A DNA stretch of 64,000 bases from CAMDPA01 sp965223035. GTDB taxonomy: Bacteria > Pseudomonadota > Alphaproteobacteria > Rhizobiales > Hyphomicrobiaceae. Location of the stretch: contig OZ244980.1 in the NCBI GenBank assembly GCA_965223035.1, positions 1,488,001 to 1,552,000 of the forward strand, given 5' to 3'. The notes beneath the pieces were generated by a model. It worked only from the letters and a program-made list of their open reading frames with translations, was not told the DNA's origin and ran no database searches. Shown here one piece after another: positions 40,765-48,322 of the stretch (within the stretch, counting starts at the first letter, position 1; every line of letters starts with the position of its first letter). The translations under genes were made by a program, and so were the position numbers.

Positions 40765-40885
40765 ATCATGTCCGCCTATAGCGGATTAGCCGTGCTCGCA
40801 CGCTCCTCCTGCCGGCCACTGACACACGGGTGCCATTGGGGCGGGCGGGCAGCGGGATGCTTCCAGCTCACGCTGAACCGCTCAA
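40764..40885. repeat. Family B intergenic repeat, copy between R3 and R4
   Basis: GATCATGTCCGCCT opens the copy and GCGGGATGCTTCCAGCTCAC..TGAACCGCTC closes it. The same two blocks occur at 6021-6074, with 65 extra bases between them here. Located directly between two palindromic element copies. Confidence 0.5.
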
Positions 40886-40950
40886 AATGCAGCCTGCACG
40901 ATTGGTCCGTCCGTGTCGCGCCTGCCGATCCATCGATCAGCGCCCCGCGT

Positions 40951-41104
40951 TTAGATCATCGCGCCTTAAATCGGAACCGCAACGCCGATTCCAATTGCGC
41001 CGGTTCCGATTTAAGGCGCAAAGATGATCGCTGTTAAAGTGGAGAGCAACTTTCTGCCTTTAGTCGGGATCGTTCCGATTCCGACTAAAGGCAGGTTGCT
41101 CTAG
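40951..41104 (+). repeat. Palindromic MITE-like element, full copy R4
   Basis: A full 154-bp copy, nearly identical to 43161-43314. The right hairpin carries TTTAGTCGG and CCGACTAAA instead of TTTAATCGG and CCGATTAAA: both arms changed in a way that keeps the pair. It ends 47 bases from the MipA stop codon. Confidence 0.92.
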
Positions 41105-41150
41105 CCGCAGCGAAGCCATCTCGTCACCCTTATTCCAACCCGCCAGCGTA

Positions 41151-42002
41151 TCACCAGGCCAGTTCGAACGAATAGCTGAGGCCCAAGCCAAACGTGTATT
41201 GGTCGGCCGACCCCTTATTGGACAAAACAATCGGGCTATCGCCCGCATCACCTGCCAACCGCTCGTATTCCACCGACGCATGGGTGGTCCATTGTTCGGT
41301 CAGCTTGAGTCGGCCGTAAACGCCGGCGCCATAGGCCCTGACACCGCCACCGGCTTTGTAGACTGGCAGGCCGGTCACCGACGACTCGAACGGACTGATT
41401 GAGAAGTAGTCGTCCATGTACGCGTTGGAGGCGAGCGATAACCGGGGGCCGAATGCCACTGTAAAGGCGGGAGCCGCCTGCCATACAAGGTTGGCCGTCA
41501 GGTCGGAGATCCAACCGCTGGCCCCGCTCACGCTACGTCGCAGCTCGGCTCGGGTGCGCAGCCATGGCACCGGCCAGTACTCGACAAAGCCGCCAACTTC
41601 AAAGCTGGTGTTGCTGTCTCCAAGCCGGAACGGGCCACCTCTGCGCGGGTTGATCTCGCGAATAAAATTGATCGCTGCGGCTGGGCCGATTCTGAAATTG
41701 TCGGTCGTAAAGAGCGGTAAGCCGAAGCTGTCATTGGGCATCGACAACCACTCGCGGGCGCCTTTCCTGCGCCACCTGACGATCGGTTTCCCGCTGATCA
41801 GAAGGTCGCTTGACCCATCGAACTTCGGTCTCGCCATCACCCACCCACCAAGCGTGACGACATAGATGGTTCGGCCATCCACCGGCTCGAAATGTTGCGC
41901 GTGGGCCTGGCTCCCAACTGAAAACGTCACCAAGGCCAGCGCGACGAGTGCCATCATCCGCCGCTGCGAACGCGCCAAAACCACCTGACGTCGATTGGCC
42001 AT
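41151..42002 (-). CDS. MipA/OmpV family outer-membrane protein
   Basis: The 283-residue protein has a signal peptide (basic start, MMALVALALVTFSVGSQAHAQ with Ala-x-Ala-like cleavage near residue 36) and alternating beta-strands ending in the typical C-terminal LGLSYSFELAW. The MipA/OmpV pattern is visible in GPAAAINFIREINPRRGGPF, FEVGGFVEYWP and VAFGPRLSLASNAYMDDYFSIS. Such proteins are outer-membrane barrels; MipA of E. coli scaffolds murein hydrolases. The start is the ATG at 42002; a GTG or ATG 12 codons upstream exists but adds a non-signal stretch. A 13-bp tandem repeat sits in its leader. Confidence 0.8.
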   Translation of the reverse strand: MANRRQVVLARSQRRMMALVALALVTFSVGSQAHAQHFEPVDGRTIYVVTLGGWVMARPKFDGSSDLLISGKPIVRWRRKGAREWLSMPNDSFGLPLFTTDNFRIGPAAAINFIREINPRRGGPFRLGDSNTSFEVGGFVEYWPVPWLRTRAELRRSVSGASGWISDLTANLVWQAAPAFTVAFGPRLSLASNAYMDDYFSISPFESSVTGLPVYKAGGGVRAYGAGVYGRLKLTEQWTTHASVEYERLAGDAGDSPIVLSNKGSADQYTFGLGLSYSFELAW

Positions 42003-42034
42003 GACTTGTTGCCCCGCCTGTCCCCGCCTCTTGC

Positions 42035-42072
42035 TCAACCCGGTGTGTCAACCCGGTGTGTCAACCCGGTGG
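42035..42072. repeat. 13-bp tandem repeat, nearly three units
   Basis: The unit TCAACCCGGTGTG is present almost three times in a row just upstream of the MipA/OmpV gene on the minus strand. It may change promoter or leader spacing if copy number varies. Confidence 0.75.
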
Positions 42073-42572
42073 TAGGCCCGTGCTGAAGCTGGTGCGTCGA
42101 GCCCAACGGCCAGCTTCGACTCACTTCGGAGATCAAGCCCCTCGCTGTCAAGCCGATTGGCGCCATCCAAGTGCCTCCGCCGACCGAACTGCCCGGTGGT
42201 GTCGCCGATTGGCCACCAGCGTTCAGTGTAGGTGATCAACGTAGCATTATGCCCGATGGACCATGACCAAATCCTACCCTGGCACAAGTCGAGGACGATC
42301 CGGATCAACCTGTGTCTTGAAGGCAACAGGCGGTGGCGGAGCCTTGGGTCTGATCGTGGCTCCCGGCGTGCAGGTGGCCACGCCCATGCTGCCCATCGGG
42401 CGCCGATCCAAGTTGATGCTTCCGACCGGCGGGCTCTGCTGTTGGCGCCAACGGCGTTGCTGTCCGGTGATCACAAGGATGTGTTGAAGCGGTGTGGGCT
42501 GGGCGCTGGATTGTGTTGCGGGCAGGCAAGATAACGGATCGGCTGGCGGTCGGTTCATTGGCAGAGGTTGAC
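42073..42572. other. Intergenic stretch, no gene seen
   Basis: This 500-base gap between divergent genes contains only short mirrored open frames on both strands and no family resemblance. A promoter for the HExxH gene is expected near the right end, but no clear -35/-10 pair is seen. Confidence 0.3.
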
Positions 42573-43091
42573 ATGCGTCTTACACGCGCGATGGGTTGGC
42601 TCGCGGCACTGGCCTGTGGTGGTGCCGCCATGATGATCGGGAACGGGCCGCTGACACACCAGCAGTCCGGGCTGGCAAAAGCGTACGCCGGAACGGCGGT
42701 TGTCGGCGGGCGCCGGATGTCGTGCCGGCCGGCCCGGGTGGTGCTATCCCGTTCCACACCGCACGTGGGAGCAGCGCGCCGCGGCGTGATCACCCTCAAT
42801 CCGCGCCTGCTGAACCGGCTGCCCAGCGTCACCCGCCGGATCATCTTTCTGCATGAATGCGCACATCAATACGTGGGTGCCAATGAAACGGCAGCTGACT
42901 GTTGGGCGGTTCGGGTTGGCGTTCGTCAGGGGTGGCTTAGTGAGCGCGGGGTCAGGCAGGTGTGCCGGGCCTTTGCCGGGTCGCGCGGCACGGGTGCGCA
43001 CCTGCCCGGCCCGGCCCGCTGCCGCGCCATGTTATCGTGCTACCGCAACGCCAAGGGGCGCCGCTCGCGCGCGCGCCGGGCCAGTCGATAG
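42573..43091 (+). CDS. Secreted protein with HExxH metalloprotease-like motif, unknown family
   Basis: The 172-residue protein has a likely signal peptide (RLTRAMGWLAALACGGAAMM), a central zinc-protease motif FLHECAHQYVG with His94, Glu95 and His98, and Glu105 and Asp109 in NETAADCWAVRVG, which could complete a metal site. Several Cys residues (51, 96, 110, 131, 150, 156) suggest disulfides in the periplasm, and the C-terminus is strongly basic. I do not recognise the family; similar small HExxH proteins are found in Hyphomicrobiales. AGAGG lies before the ATG at 42573. The stop TAG at 43089 lies in a 19-bp tandem duplication. Confidence 0.65.
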   Translation: MRLTRAMGWLAALACGGAAMMIGNGPLTHQQSGLAKAYAGTAVVGGRRMSCRPARVVLSRSTPHVGAARRGVITLNPRLLNRLPSVTRRIIFLHECAHQYVGANETAADCWAVRVGVRQGWLSERGVRQVCRAFAGSRGTGAHLPGPARCRAMLSCYRNAKGRRSRARRASR

Positions 43092-43119
43092 GCGGGATCA
43101 CAGTCGATAGGCGGCATCA
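43082..43119. repeat. 19-bp tandem duplication at the end of the HExxH gene
   Basis: CAGTCGATAGGCGGGATCA is followed at once by CAGTCGATAGGCGGCATCA, one base different. The first unit contains the stop codon TAG of the HExxH gene. Confidence 0.8.
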
Positions 43120-43160
43120 CAAGCGGCTTGCAAGGCGCTTCCGGCTTGAGCGGAATTGAC

Positions 43161-43314
43161 CTAAATCATCGCGCCTTAAATCGGAACCGCAACGCCGATT
43201 CCAATTGCGCCGGTTCCGATTTAAGGCGCAAAGATGATCGCTGTTAAAGTGTAGAGCAACTTTCTGCCTTTAATCGGGATCGTTCCGATTCCGATTAAAG
43301 CCAGGTTGCTCTAG
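43161..43314 (+). repeat. Palindromic MITE-like element, full reference copy R5
   Basis: The best reference copy has ends CTAAATCATCGCGCC and GGTTGCTCTAG. The left hairpin spans about 43161-43242 (CCTTAAATCGGAACCG paired with CGGTTCCGATTTAAGG, plus GATCATC-like outer pairing); the right hairpin spans about 43253-43312 (GCCTTTAATCGG with CCGATTAAAG, outer GAGCAAC/GTTGCTC). The last CTAG supplies the TAG stop codon (43311-43313, minus strand) of the 2-hydroxyacid dehydrogenase gene. Confidence 0.92.
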
Positions 43315-44261
43315 GCGTTGAGCACCCGCACGGGTTTGCCAGCCAGCCACGCCTCGATATTCTCCACAATCTCGCGGTAGTAGGTCCGGTAGTTTTCGCG
43401 CGTGACATACCCGACGTGCGGGGTGACGATCACCTTCGGGTTGGACCGGAACACGTGATCGGGGGGCAGCGGTTCAGTTTCGAACACGTCGAGCGCCGCG
43501 CCGGCGATGCGATCGTTTTCAATGGCTGAAATCAGCGCGTTCTCGTCAACCAAGGCGCCACGCGAGGTATTGATCAGATAGGCGGTTGGCTTCATGCGCG
43601 CGATGTCCTCGGCGCCGACGATCCCGCGGGAGCGTTCGGACAGCTTGTAATGGATCGTGACAAAGTCCGCTGTCTTGAACAATTCGACCTTGCTGACCGG
43701 TGTGGCGTTACCAGCGCGCGCCTTCTCGTCGGTGATGTTTTGGCTCCAAGCGATCGGGATCATGCCGAACGCCTTGGCTAATCCGGCCACCTGAGCGCCC
43801 AGATTGCCCAATCCGACGATGCCGAGCGTCTTACCGCGCACATCCTCGCCCAGCCCGAGCTGCCAACCGCCGGCCTGCACACTATTGTGTTGGGCGACGA
43901 TCCGGCGCGCCAAGGCCAGCAACAGGCCGAACGTCAATTCGGCAGTGGCAAACCGTGAGGATGCGGTGTGGCACACGGTGATGCGGTGGTCGCTCGCCGC
44001 CGCCATGTCGAGGCTCGCGTGGGCGCCGCCGGTCGTCACGATCAGGCGCAGCTTTGGAAGCCGCTCGATGAGCGAGCGCATCACGGGGGTGCGCTCGCGC
44101 ATGATGCAGAGGATCTCGACATCGGCCAACTGCTCGGCCAATGCGGCTTCGTCGGCAATGTGCTCGCTGAAGGCCTTGATTTCATGCTTCTCCTTCAGGC
44201 GCGACCAATCGCCCATCTGCAGAGCCACGCTCTGATAGTCGTCGAGTAAGGCAATGCGCAT
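43311..44261 (-). CDS. D-2-hydroxyacid dehydrogenase family protein
   Basis: The 316-residue protein is an NAD-dependent D-isomer-specific 2-hydroxyacid dehydrogenase. The NAD site is GIVGLGNLGAQVAG; the catalytic Arg is in INTSRGALVDENAL, the Glu in LDVFETEPLPPDH, and the His in TPHVGYVTREN. The substrate may be a phosphoglycerate- or hydroxypyruvate-like acid, but it is not certain. The start is the ATG at 44261 with AAGGA six bases upstream; the frame continues 59 codons further without support. The stop codon is provided by a palindromic element copy, and it converges on the HExxH gene. Confidence 0.88.
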   Translation of the reverse strand: MRIALLDDYQSVALQMGDWSRLKEKHEIKAFSEHIADEAALAEQLADVEILCIMRERTPVMRSLIERLPKLRLIVTTGGAHASLDMAAASDHRITVCHTASSRFATAELTFGLLLALARRIVAQHNSVQAGGWQLGLGEDVRGKTLGIVGLGNLGAQVAGLAKAFGMIPIAWSQNITDEKARAGNATPVSKVELFKTADFVTIHYKLSERSRGIVGAEDIARMKPTAYLINTSRGALVDENALISAIENDRIAGAALDVFETEPLPPDHVFRSNPKVIVTPHVGYVTRENYRTYYREIVENIEAWLAGKPVRVLNA

Positions 44262-44428
44262 GGAAGGTCCTTTTTGCTGCAAGGGATGGCCTTGATCAGG
44301 GGGCGGAGCGTGGTTCGGCTCGAAGGCCGGCGCGGCGGCAGGCGCAAGATGGTGTCGCAGATCGGCCGACGCACGTGGTTGCGTCCAACCTTGACGCGGC
44401 GCGCCAACCAATGGCGCAGGACAGCTGA

Positions 44429-45316
44429 CTAACCCCAACTTTCGATCACCGCCATCACGCGCTCATTGAGCGGGCGACCCGGTGTCGCGAAATGATCAAG
44501 CACATTGAAATGATGAGCGTCATCGGCGCGGATCAACGAAACGACTCGGCCGCAATCGCGCCAGGCTTGATCCAGCTCCGTCGTGTTGCGGACGAATTCC
44601 TCAGCCTCGCGTGCGCCGACGGTCAGCGTGATCGCGATACCCGGGCGCGGACACAAGCGGAGCGGAGAAAACGCGTCCACGGTGGGCTGGTCAAGTCTTA
44701 TCTCGTCATTGACCTTGACCAGCTGCAAAGGTTCCAAGTCATAAAGCCCGCTCACGCAAGTGATGCTTTTCAGCAGTTCAGGTGCTGCCTCAGACGTGGC
44801 GATGTCGGCGGTGGCCATCATTGCTGTGAGATGGGCGCCGGCCGAATGACCGGCCAGGTGCATGCGGTCGGCGTCAAAACCGAATCTGCCGGCATTATCG
44901 CGCAGAAAACGCAGCGCTAGTTGCACTGAGGCGACAATGTCACCGATCCGCACCTGTGGACATAATGGATAACCGATGGTGGCGAAATTGATGTCGCGGT
45001 CCGTGAAGGCTGACGCCATCCATGCAAATTCATCCTTGTGCCGCTGTTTCCAGTAGCCGCCGTGGATAAAAATCATCAGCGGCCGGTCGCTGTTTTCGAC
45101 AAAAAACAAATCGATCTTTTGCCGTGGGTGCGGGCCGTAGCTGATGTCGAGAGCGGCGGCGGCAGATGCGCGCATGGCCTGGGCCAGCGGGATGACCCGG
45201 GACTCCCAGGCTTCGCGTTCATGATGGAGTTCAGGTGAGCGCGCCCGGCTGTCATACTGTAGCTCGAGCGCGGCTTGGGTGTAGTGTCTGAAAACAGTTT
45301 TGTCCGACGCATTCAT
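44429..45316 (-). CDS. Alpha/beta hydrolase, arylformamidase/esterase-like
   Basis: The 295-residue protein has the HGGYW oxyanion-hole motif (MIFIHGGYWKQ) and the nucleophile motif GHSAGAHL; a late Asp and His (RADDAHHFNVLDHF) complete the triad. It resembles kynurenine formamidase and alphaproteobacterial BD-FAE esterases of the hormone-sensitive-lipase superfamily. The tryptophan pathway context is not visible, so the activity is uncertain. I chose the ATG at 45316; another at 45343 is in frame. It follows the hydroxyacid dehydrogenase gene on the same strand and starts far upstream of it, with a 167-base gap. Confidence 0.8.
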   Translation of the reverse strand: MNASDKTVFRHYTQAALELQYDSRARSPELHHEREAWESRVIPLAQAMRASAAAALDISYGPHPRQKIDLFFVENSDRPLMIFIHGGYWKQRHKDEFAWMASAFTDRDINFATIGYPLCPQVRIGDIVASVQLALRFLRDNAGRFGFDADRMHLAGHSAGAHLTAMMATADIATSEAAPELLKSITCVSGLYDLEPLQLVKVNDEIRLDQPTVDAFSPLRLCPRPGIAITLTVGAREAEEFVRNTTELDQAWRDCGRVVSLIRADDAHHFNVLDHFATPGRPLNERVMAVIESWG

Positions 45317-45668
45317 GCTCGACGCTCGTGTGCCCGGCACCATGCTGGTGAGGGAACTGTTGGTTGCTGAGGGAACGGTGGTGGGGGCGGCTGCCTAGCG
45401 CGTAGCATGGGCACCATGTCGCAGTCACGGGAGAAGGCGCATTGGGTCCTCAACGCTGAGAGCATAGGCCGGGATCGCCGGGCGTACCAGATCTCCTAGC
45501 GGCTAGTGTGTGAATTTTAACGACCATGCGAGAGCTTGGCCGTCAATGGCACAGGCAACCTGAGATGAGAGGATGACTTGATCACTCGTGTCGGCCTCCC
45601 TATCATTCGGGGCGTTCTTAGAGGGACCATGACGCGATGCCACAAGCCTATGCGGGGGCTCCGACGCG
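45317..45668. other. Intergenic region between divergent genes
   Basis: This 352-base gap holds the promoters of the alpha/beta hydrolase and bpt genes. No gene, tRNA or clear hairpin is seen; no convincing promoter boxes could be assigned by eye. Confidence 0.3.
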
Positions 45669-46424
45669 ATGACGGAGCAGCAAAAGAACTTTCCTGAATT
45701 CTATGTGACCGCGCCGCAGACCTGTCCCTATCTGGCGGGCCGTTACGAGCGTAAGCTGTTCACCCACCTGACCCACGACAAGTCGCCTGCGTTGGTGGAC
45801 AATCTGTTGCGTGGCGGATTTCGGCGCAGCCAAAACGTCGCCTACATGCCCTACTGTGAAGGCTGTCAGGCGTGCATCTCCGTGCGGGTTCTGGTCGATG
45901 AATTTGAGTGCTCGCGCTCGTTCCGTCGAAATATAGATGCCAATGCCGATCTCATCGCCCGCCGCGTCGCACCGCGCCCGACATCGGAGCAGTACTCGTT
46001 ATTTCGTGACTATATCGATCGGCGTCACGCCGACGGCGGTATGGCCGATATGACCGTGCTCGATTATGCGATGATGATCGAGGACAGCATCGTCGATACT
46101 TTCTTGAGCGAGTACCGCCTCAAGCCCCGTGACGCGTTGGACGGCTTGGGCGGCTCGGATGGTCAGGACGGGCCGCTGATGGCAGTGGCGTTGACCGACC
46201 AGCTGTCGGACGGGCTGTCAATGGTCTATAGCTTTTATGATTCAGAGGCCGTCTCGCGGGGCCTCGGCACTTATATGATCCTTGACCACATCGCCTATGC
46301 GCGGCAGTTGGGTCTGCCTTACTTGTATCTCGGCTATTGGATCGATGGCTCGCGAAAAATGAATTATAAAGTTCGGTTTAGGCCGCAAGAACGGCTTGGC
46401 ATAAACGGGTGGGAACGAATTTGA
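45669..46424 (+). CDS. bpt: Aspartate/glutamate leucyltransferase
   Basis: Bpt transfers Leu from Leu-tRNA to the N-terminal Asp or Glu of proteins and so marks them for ClpSAP degradation (N-degron pathway). The 251-residue length is normal. Recognisable blocks are NFPEFYVTAPQTCPYL, the Cys-rich YMPYCEGCQACISVRV, SMVYSFYDSEAVSRGLGTYMILDHIAYAR and YLYLGYWIDGSRKMNYK with the acetyltransferase-like core. The ATG at 45669 lies in CGACGCG and has no strong ribosome binding site. It is commonly conserved in Hyphomicrobiales. Confidence 0.93.
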   Translation: MTEQQKNFPEFYVTAPQTCPYLAGRYERKLFTHLTHDKSPALVDNLLRGGFRRSQNVAYMPYCEGCQACISVRVLVDEFECSRSFRRNIDANADLIARRVAPRPTSEQYSLFRDYIDRRHADGGMADMTVLDYAMMIEDSIVDTFLSEYRLKPRDALDGLGGSDGQDGPLMAVALTDQLSDGLSMVYSFYDSEAVSRGLGTYMILDHIAYARQLGLPYLYLGYWIDGSRKMNYKVRFRPQERLGINGWERI

Positions 46425-46758
46425 TTGCAAAACTCTGGGCGGTAACGTCATCGGCCAGGGCGTTTCGGAGTTAGCTGGAATCGTCCGGCTGCTCCAGCCA
46501 TTCGACCCCACGCCACGACGTTATGGGTGGCCGGGCCGGAGCGGGCCGGCAAGGTGCTTCCGATCAAGGCGGAATTGATCCAGTCAAAGCTTTGCCTCGA
46601 TTTCAAGTTAGCACCGGCTTGAGCGGCCTATGCCAGTTCGCTGACCGCTTATGGCCGCTTCGGCGCCATCAACTGAGCAAAATCGACTGTCGGGCCGGCC
46701 CGTGCGACGGGCCGGTCAGCGGTATCGTGCCGAAAGTCAAAAGCGGTAGGGGGCAACA
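46425..46758. other. Intergenic region with hairpin upstream of Omp gene
   Basis: No gene is seen. CGGAATTGA at 46568 occurs also at 43151, beside repeat R5, so a degenerate repeat may be present near 46550-46630. A perfect 9-bp stem with a GCG loop (CCGGCCCGT/ACGGGCCGG, 46695-46715) lies 43 bases before the start of the outer-membrane protein gene and has no T tract; it may be a leader hairpin or the end signal of the bpt transcript. Confidence 0.45.
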
Positions 46759-47511
46759 ATGAGGTTCGGGGTATCTACCATGAGTGTGTTGCGCGTGAAG
46801 CGTTTTGGCGCGGCGGCCGGTTTGGCGCTGACGACAATGATGAATGGTCCCTTGGCGCCGACGGCGGGTGCTGCTGATCTGGGCGCACCGCTGCCGCCGC
46901 CGCAGTTTTATGAGCCGGGTTTGCCGAGCCCATTGATTTGGTCCGGCTTCTATCTTGGCCTGCAAGCCGGCTATGGATGGGGGCAAACCAAGGCCGTCAC
47001 GCGCTTTCCGGTGGGTCCTGTTGAAGAGCGCTTTTCTTACAGCACAAGCGGCTTTGTCGGCGGCGGACATGCAGGGTTCAACTGGCAATCCGGCAATCTG
47101 GTGTTTGGGCTGGAATCGGATATCGAAGGCAGCGGTATCGAGGGCTCCGGTCATGGTAACTTGGGTGGTCGGCATAAGCTGCGTACCGACTGGCTTGGCT
47201 CATTCCGCGGTCGCTTGGGTTTTGCGCAAGACAATGTGCTTTTTTATGCGACGGGCGGTTTTGCTTACGGCGGCGTGTCCGTGACCAGGACGATCGCGGG
47301 CGTGAACTACAAGGCGTCGGACAATTGGCGCACCGGCTGGACTGCGGGAGGCGGGGTCGAGTACGCGTTCACGCCGACGGCGACGGTGCGTTTGGAATAC
47401 CGATACACCGATCTGGGCCAAACCAATTTCAATAATTCTACGGTGTTTTTCGCGGATCGCAGCGACATAACATCCAATGCCGTTCGCGGTGGCGTCAGTT
47501 TCCGCTTCTAG
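46759..47511 (+). CDS. Outer-membrane beta-barrel protein, Omp25/Lom-like
   Basis: The 250-residue protein has a signal peptide (VKRFGAAAGLALTTMMNGPL...GAAD, cleaved near residue 36), then a Pro-rich PLPPPQFYEPG stretch, and an eight-stranded barrel: WSGFYLGLQAGYGWG, GFVGGGHAGFNWQSGNLVFGLESDIEGSG and TVRLEYRYTDLGQTNF, ending with VRGGVSFRF whose terminal Phe is the usual assembly signal. This is the Omp25/31-like porin family of Hyphomicrobiales. GGGGG lies upstream of the ATG at 46759. The stop TAG (47509-47511) is the first triplet of palindromic element R6. Confidence 0.85.
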   Translation: MRFGVSTMSVLRVKRFGAAAGLALTTMMNGPLAPTAGAADLGAPLPPPQFYEPGLPSPLIWSGFYLGLQAGYGWGQTKAVTRFPVGPVEERFSYSTSGFVGGGHAGFNWQSGNLVFGLESDIEGSGIEGSGHGNLGGRHKLRTDWLGSFRGRLGFAQDNVLFYATGGFAYGGVSVTRTIAGVNYKASDNWRTGWTAGGGVEYAFTPTATVRLEYRYTDLGQTNFNNSTVFFADRSDITSNAVRGGVSFRF

Positions 47512-47691
47512 AGCAACCTGCTTTTAATCGGAATCGGAACGATCCCGATTAAAGGCAGAAAGTTGCTCTACACTTTAAGAGCGATCATCTTTGCGCCTTA
47601 AATCGGAACCGGCGCAATTGGAATCGGCGTTGCGGTTCCGATTTAAGGCAGAAAGTTGCTCTACGCTTTAAGAGCGATCATGTTTGTGCCT
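47508..47691 (-). repeat. Palindromic MITE-like element, composite copy R6
   Basis: A full copy in reverse orientation starts at the stop codon of the Omp gene. It continues past its normal end: after ATTTAAGGCA it has GAAAGTTGCTCTACGCTTTAAGAGCGATCATGTTTGTGCC, a second partial copy of the centre of the element. Recombination between two copies or a tandem insertion would explain this. Confidence 0.88.
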
Positions 47692-47906
47692 GATGCGGAT
47701 CAGCTGGCCTGCTGGCACGACATCCGTCCACACAATGGCACGATGTGATAGGTGGCCGGGTGGGGAGCGTGACGGTGCCGGCTGTCGCTGAAATTTTCTC
47801 GATCAACTAACGCTCATCCATATGAGAGACCATCTCAATGGGTTGAGTTGGGTCGCCTTGGCGGTTCCAACTGAAGCCACGATGCCCCCGGTGTTGGTCG
47901 CGGCGT
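47692..47906. other. Short intergenic remainder
   Basis: No gene supported; separates repeat R6 from the 3' end of the mutT gene on the minus strand. One short plus-strand frame at 47822 has no family resemblance. Confidence 0.25.
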
Positions 47907-48314
47907 TCAAGCCAGCGCGTCGCGCAAAAAAGGGATCAGCGGCAGGTCGGCAGGCGGCATCGGATAATCACGCAATCTGTTGGCGCGCACCCATTTCAGC
48001 GCCTGGCCTTCGCGTGGGCTGATCACGCCATCCCAGGAGTTGCACAAATAGAGCGGCATCAGCAGGTGGAACGTATCATAGCTGTGGCTGGCGAAGGTTA
48101 ACGGGGCCAGACACGACAGGCACACGTCGATGCCGAGCTCTTCCATCAATTCGCGCACAAGCGCCTGCTCTGGCGTTTCGCCCGCGCCCACCTTTCCGCC
48201 TGGAAACTCCCAAAGCCCGGCCATCGACTTGCCGGGTGGGCGCTGAGCGATCAAGACGCGGCGGTCGGCATCGGTCAGCGCGACGGCAGCAACAAGCAGC
48301 AGGGGCTTGGACAT
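47907..48314 (-). CDS. Nudix hydrolase, MutT-like (8-oxo-dGTP diphosphatase)
   Basis: The 135-residue protein has a complete Nudix box, GGKVGAGETPEQALVRELMEELGI (residues 39-62 region, starting at G39), with the REx2EE metal-binding glutamates, and FPGG and LIAQRPPGKSMAGLWEF around it, the MutT subgroup pattern. It likely removes 8-oxo-dGTP from the nucleotide pool. The start at 48314 lies eight bases after the mraY stop, so it is the last gene of the murE-murF-mraY operon. An upstream extension in the same frame overlaps mraY and is less likely. Confidence 0.88.
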   Translation of the reverse strand: MSKPLLLVAAVALTDADRRVLIAQRPPGKSMAGLWEFPGGKVGAGETPEQALVRELMEELGIDVCLSCLAPLTFASHSYDTFHLLMPLYLCNSWDGVISPREGQALKWVRANRLRDYPMPPADLPLIPFLRDALA

Positions 48315-48322
48315 TGCTGGGC

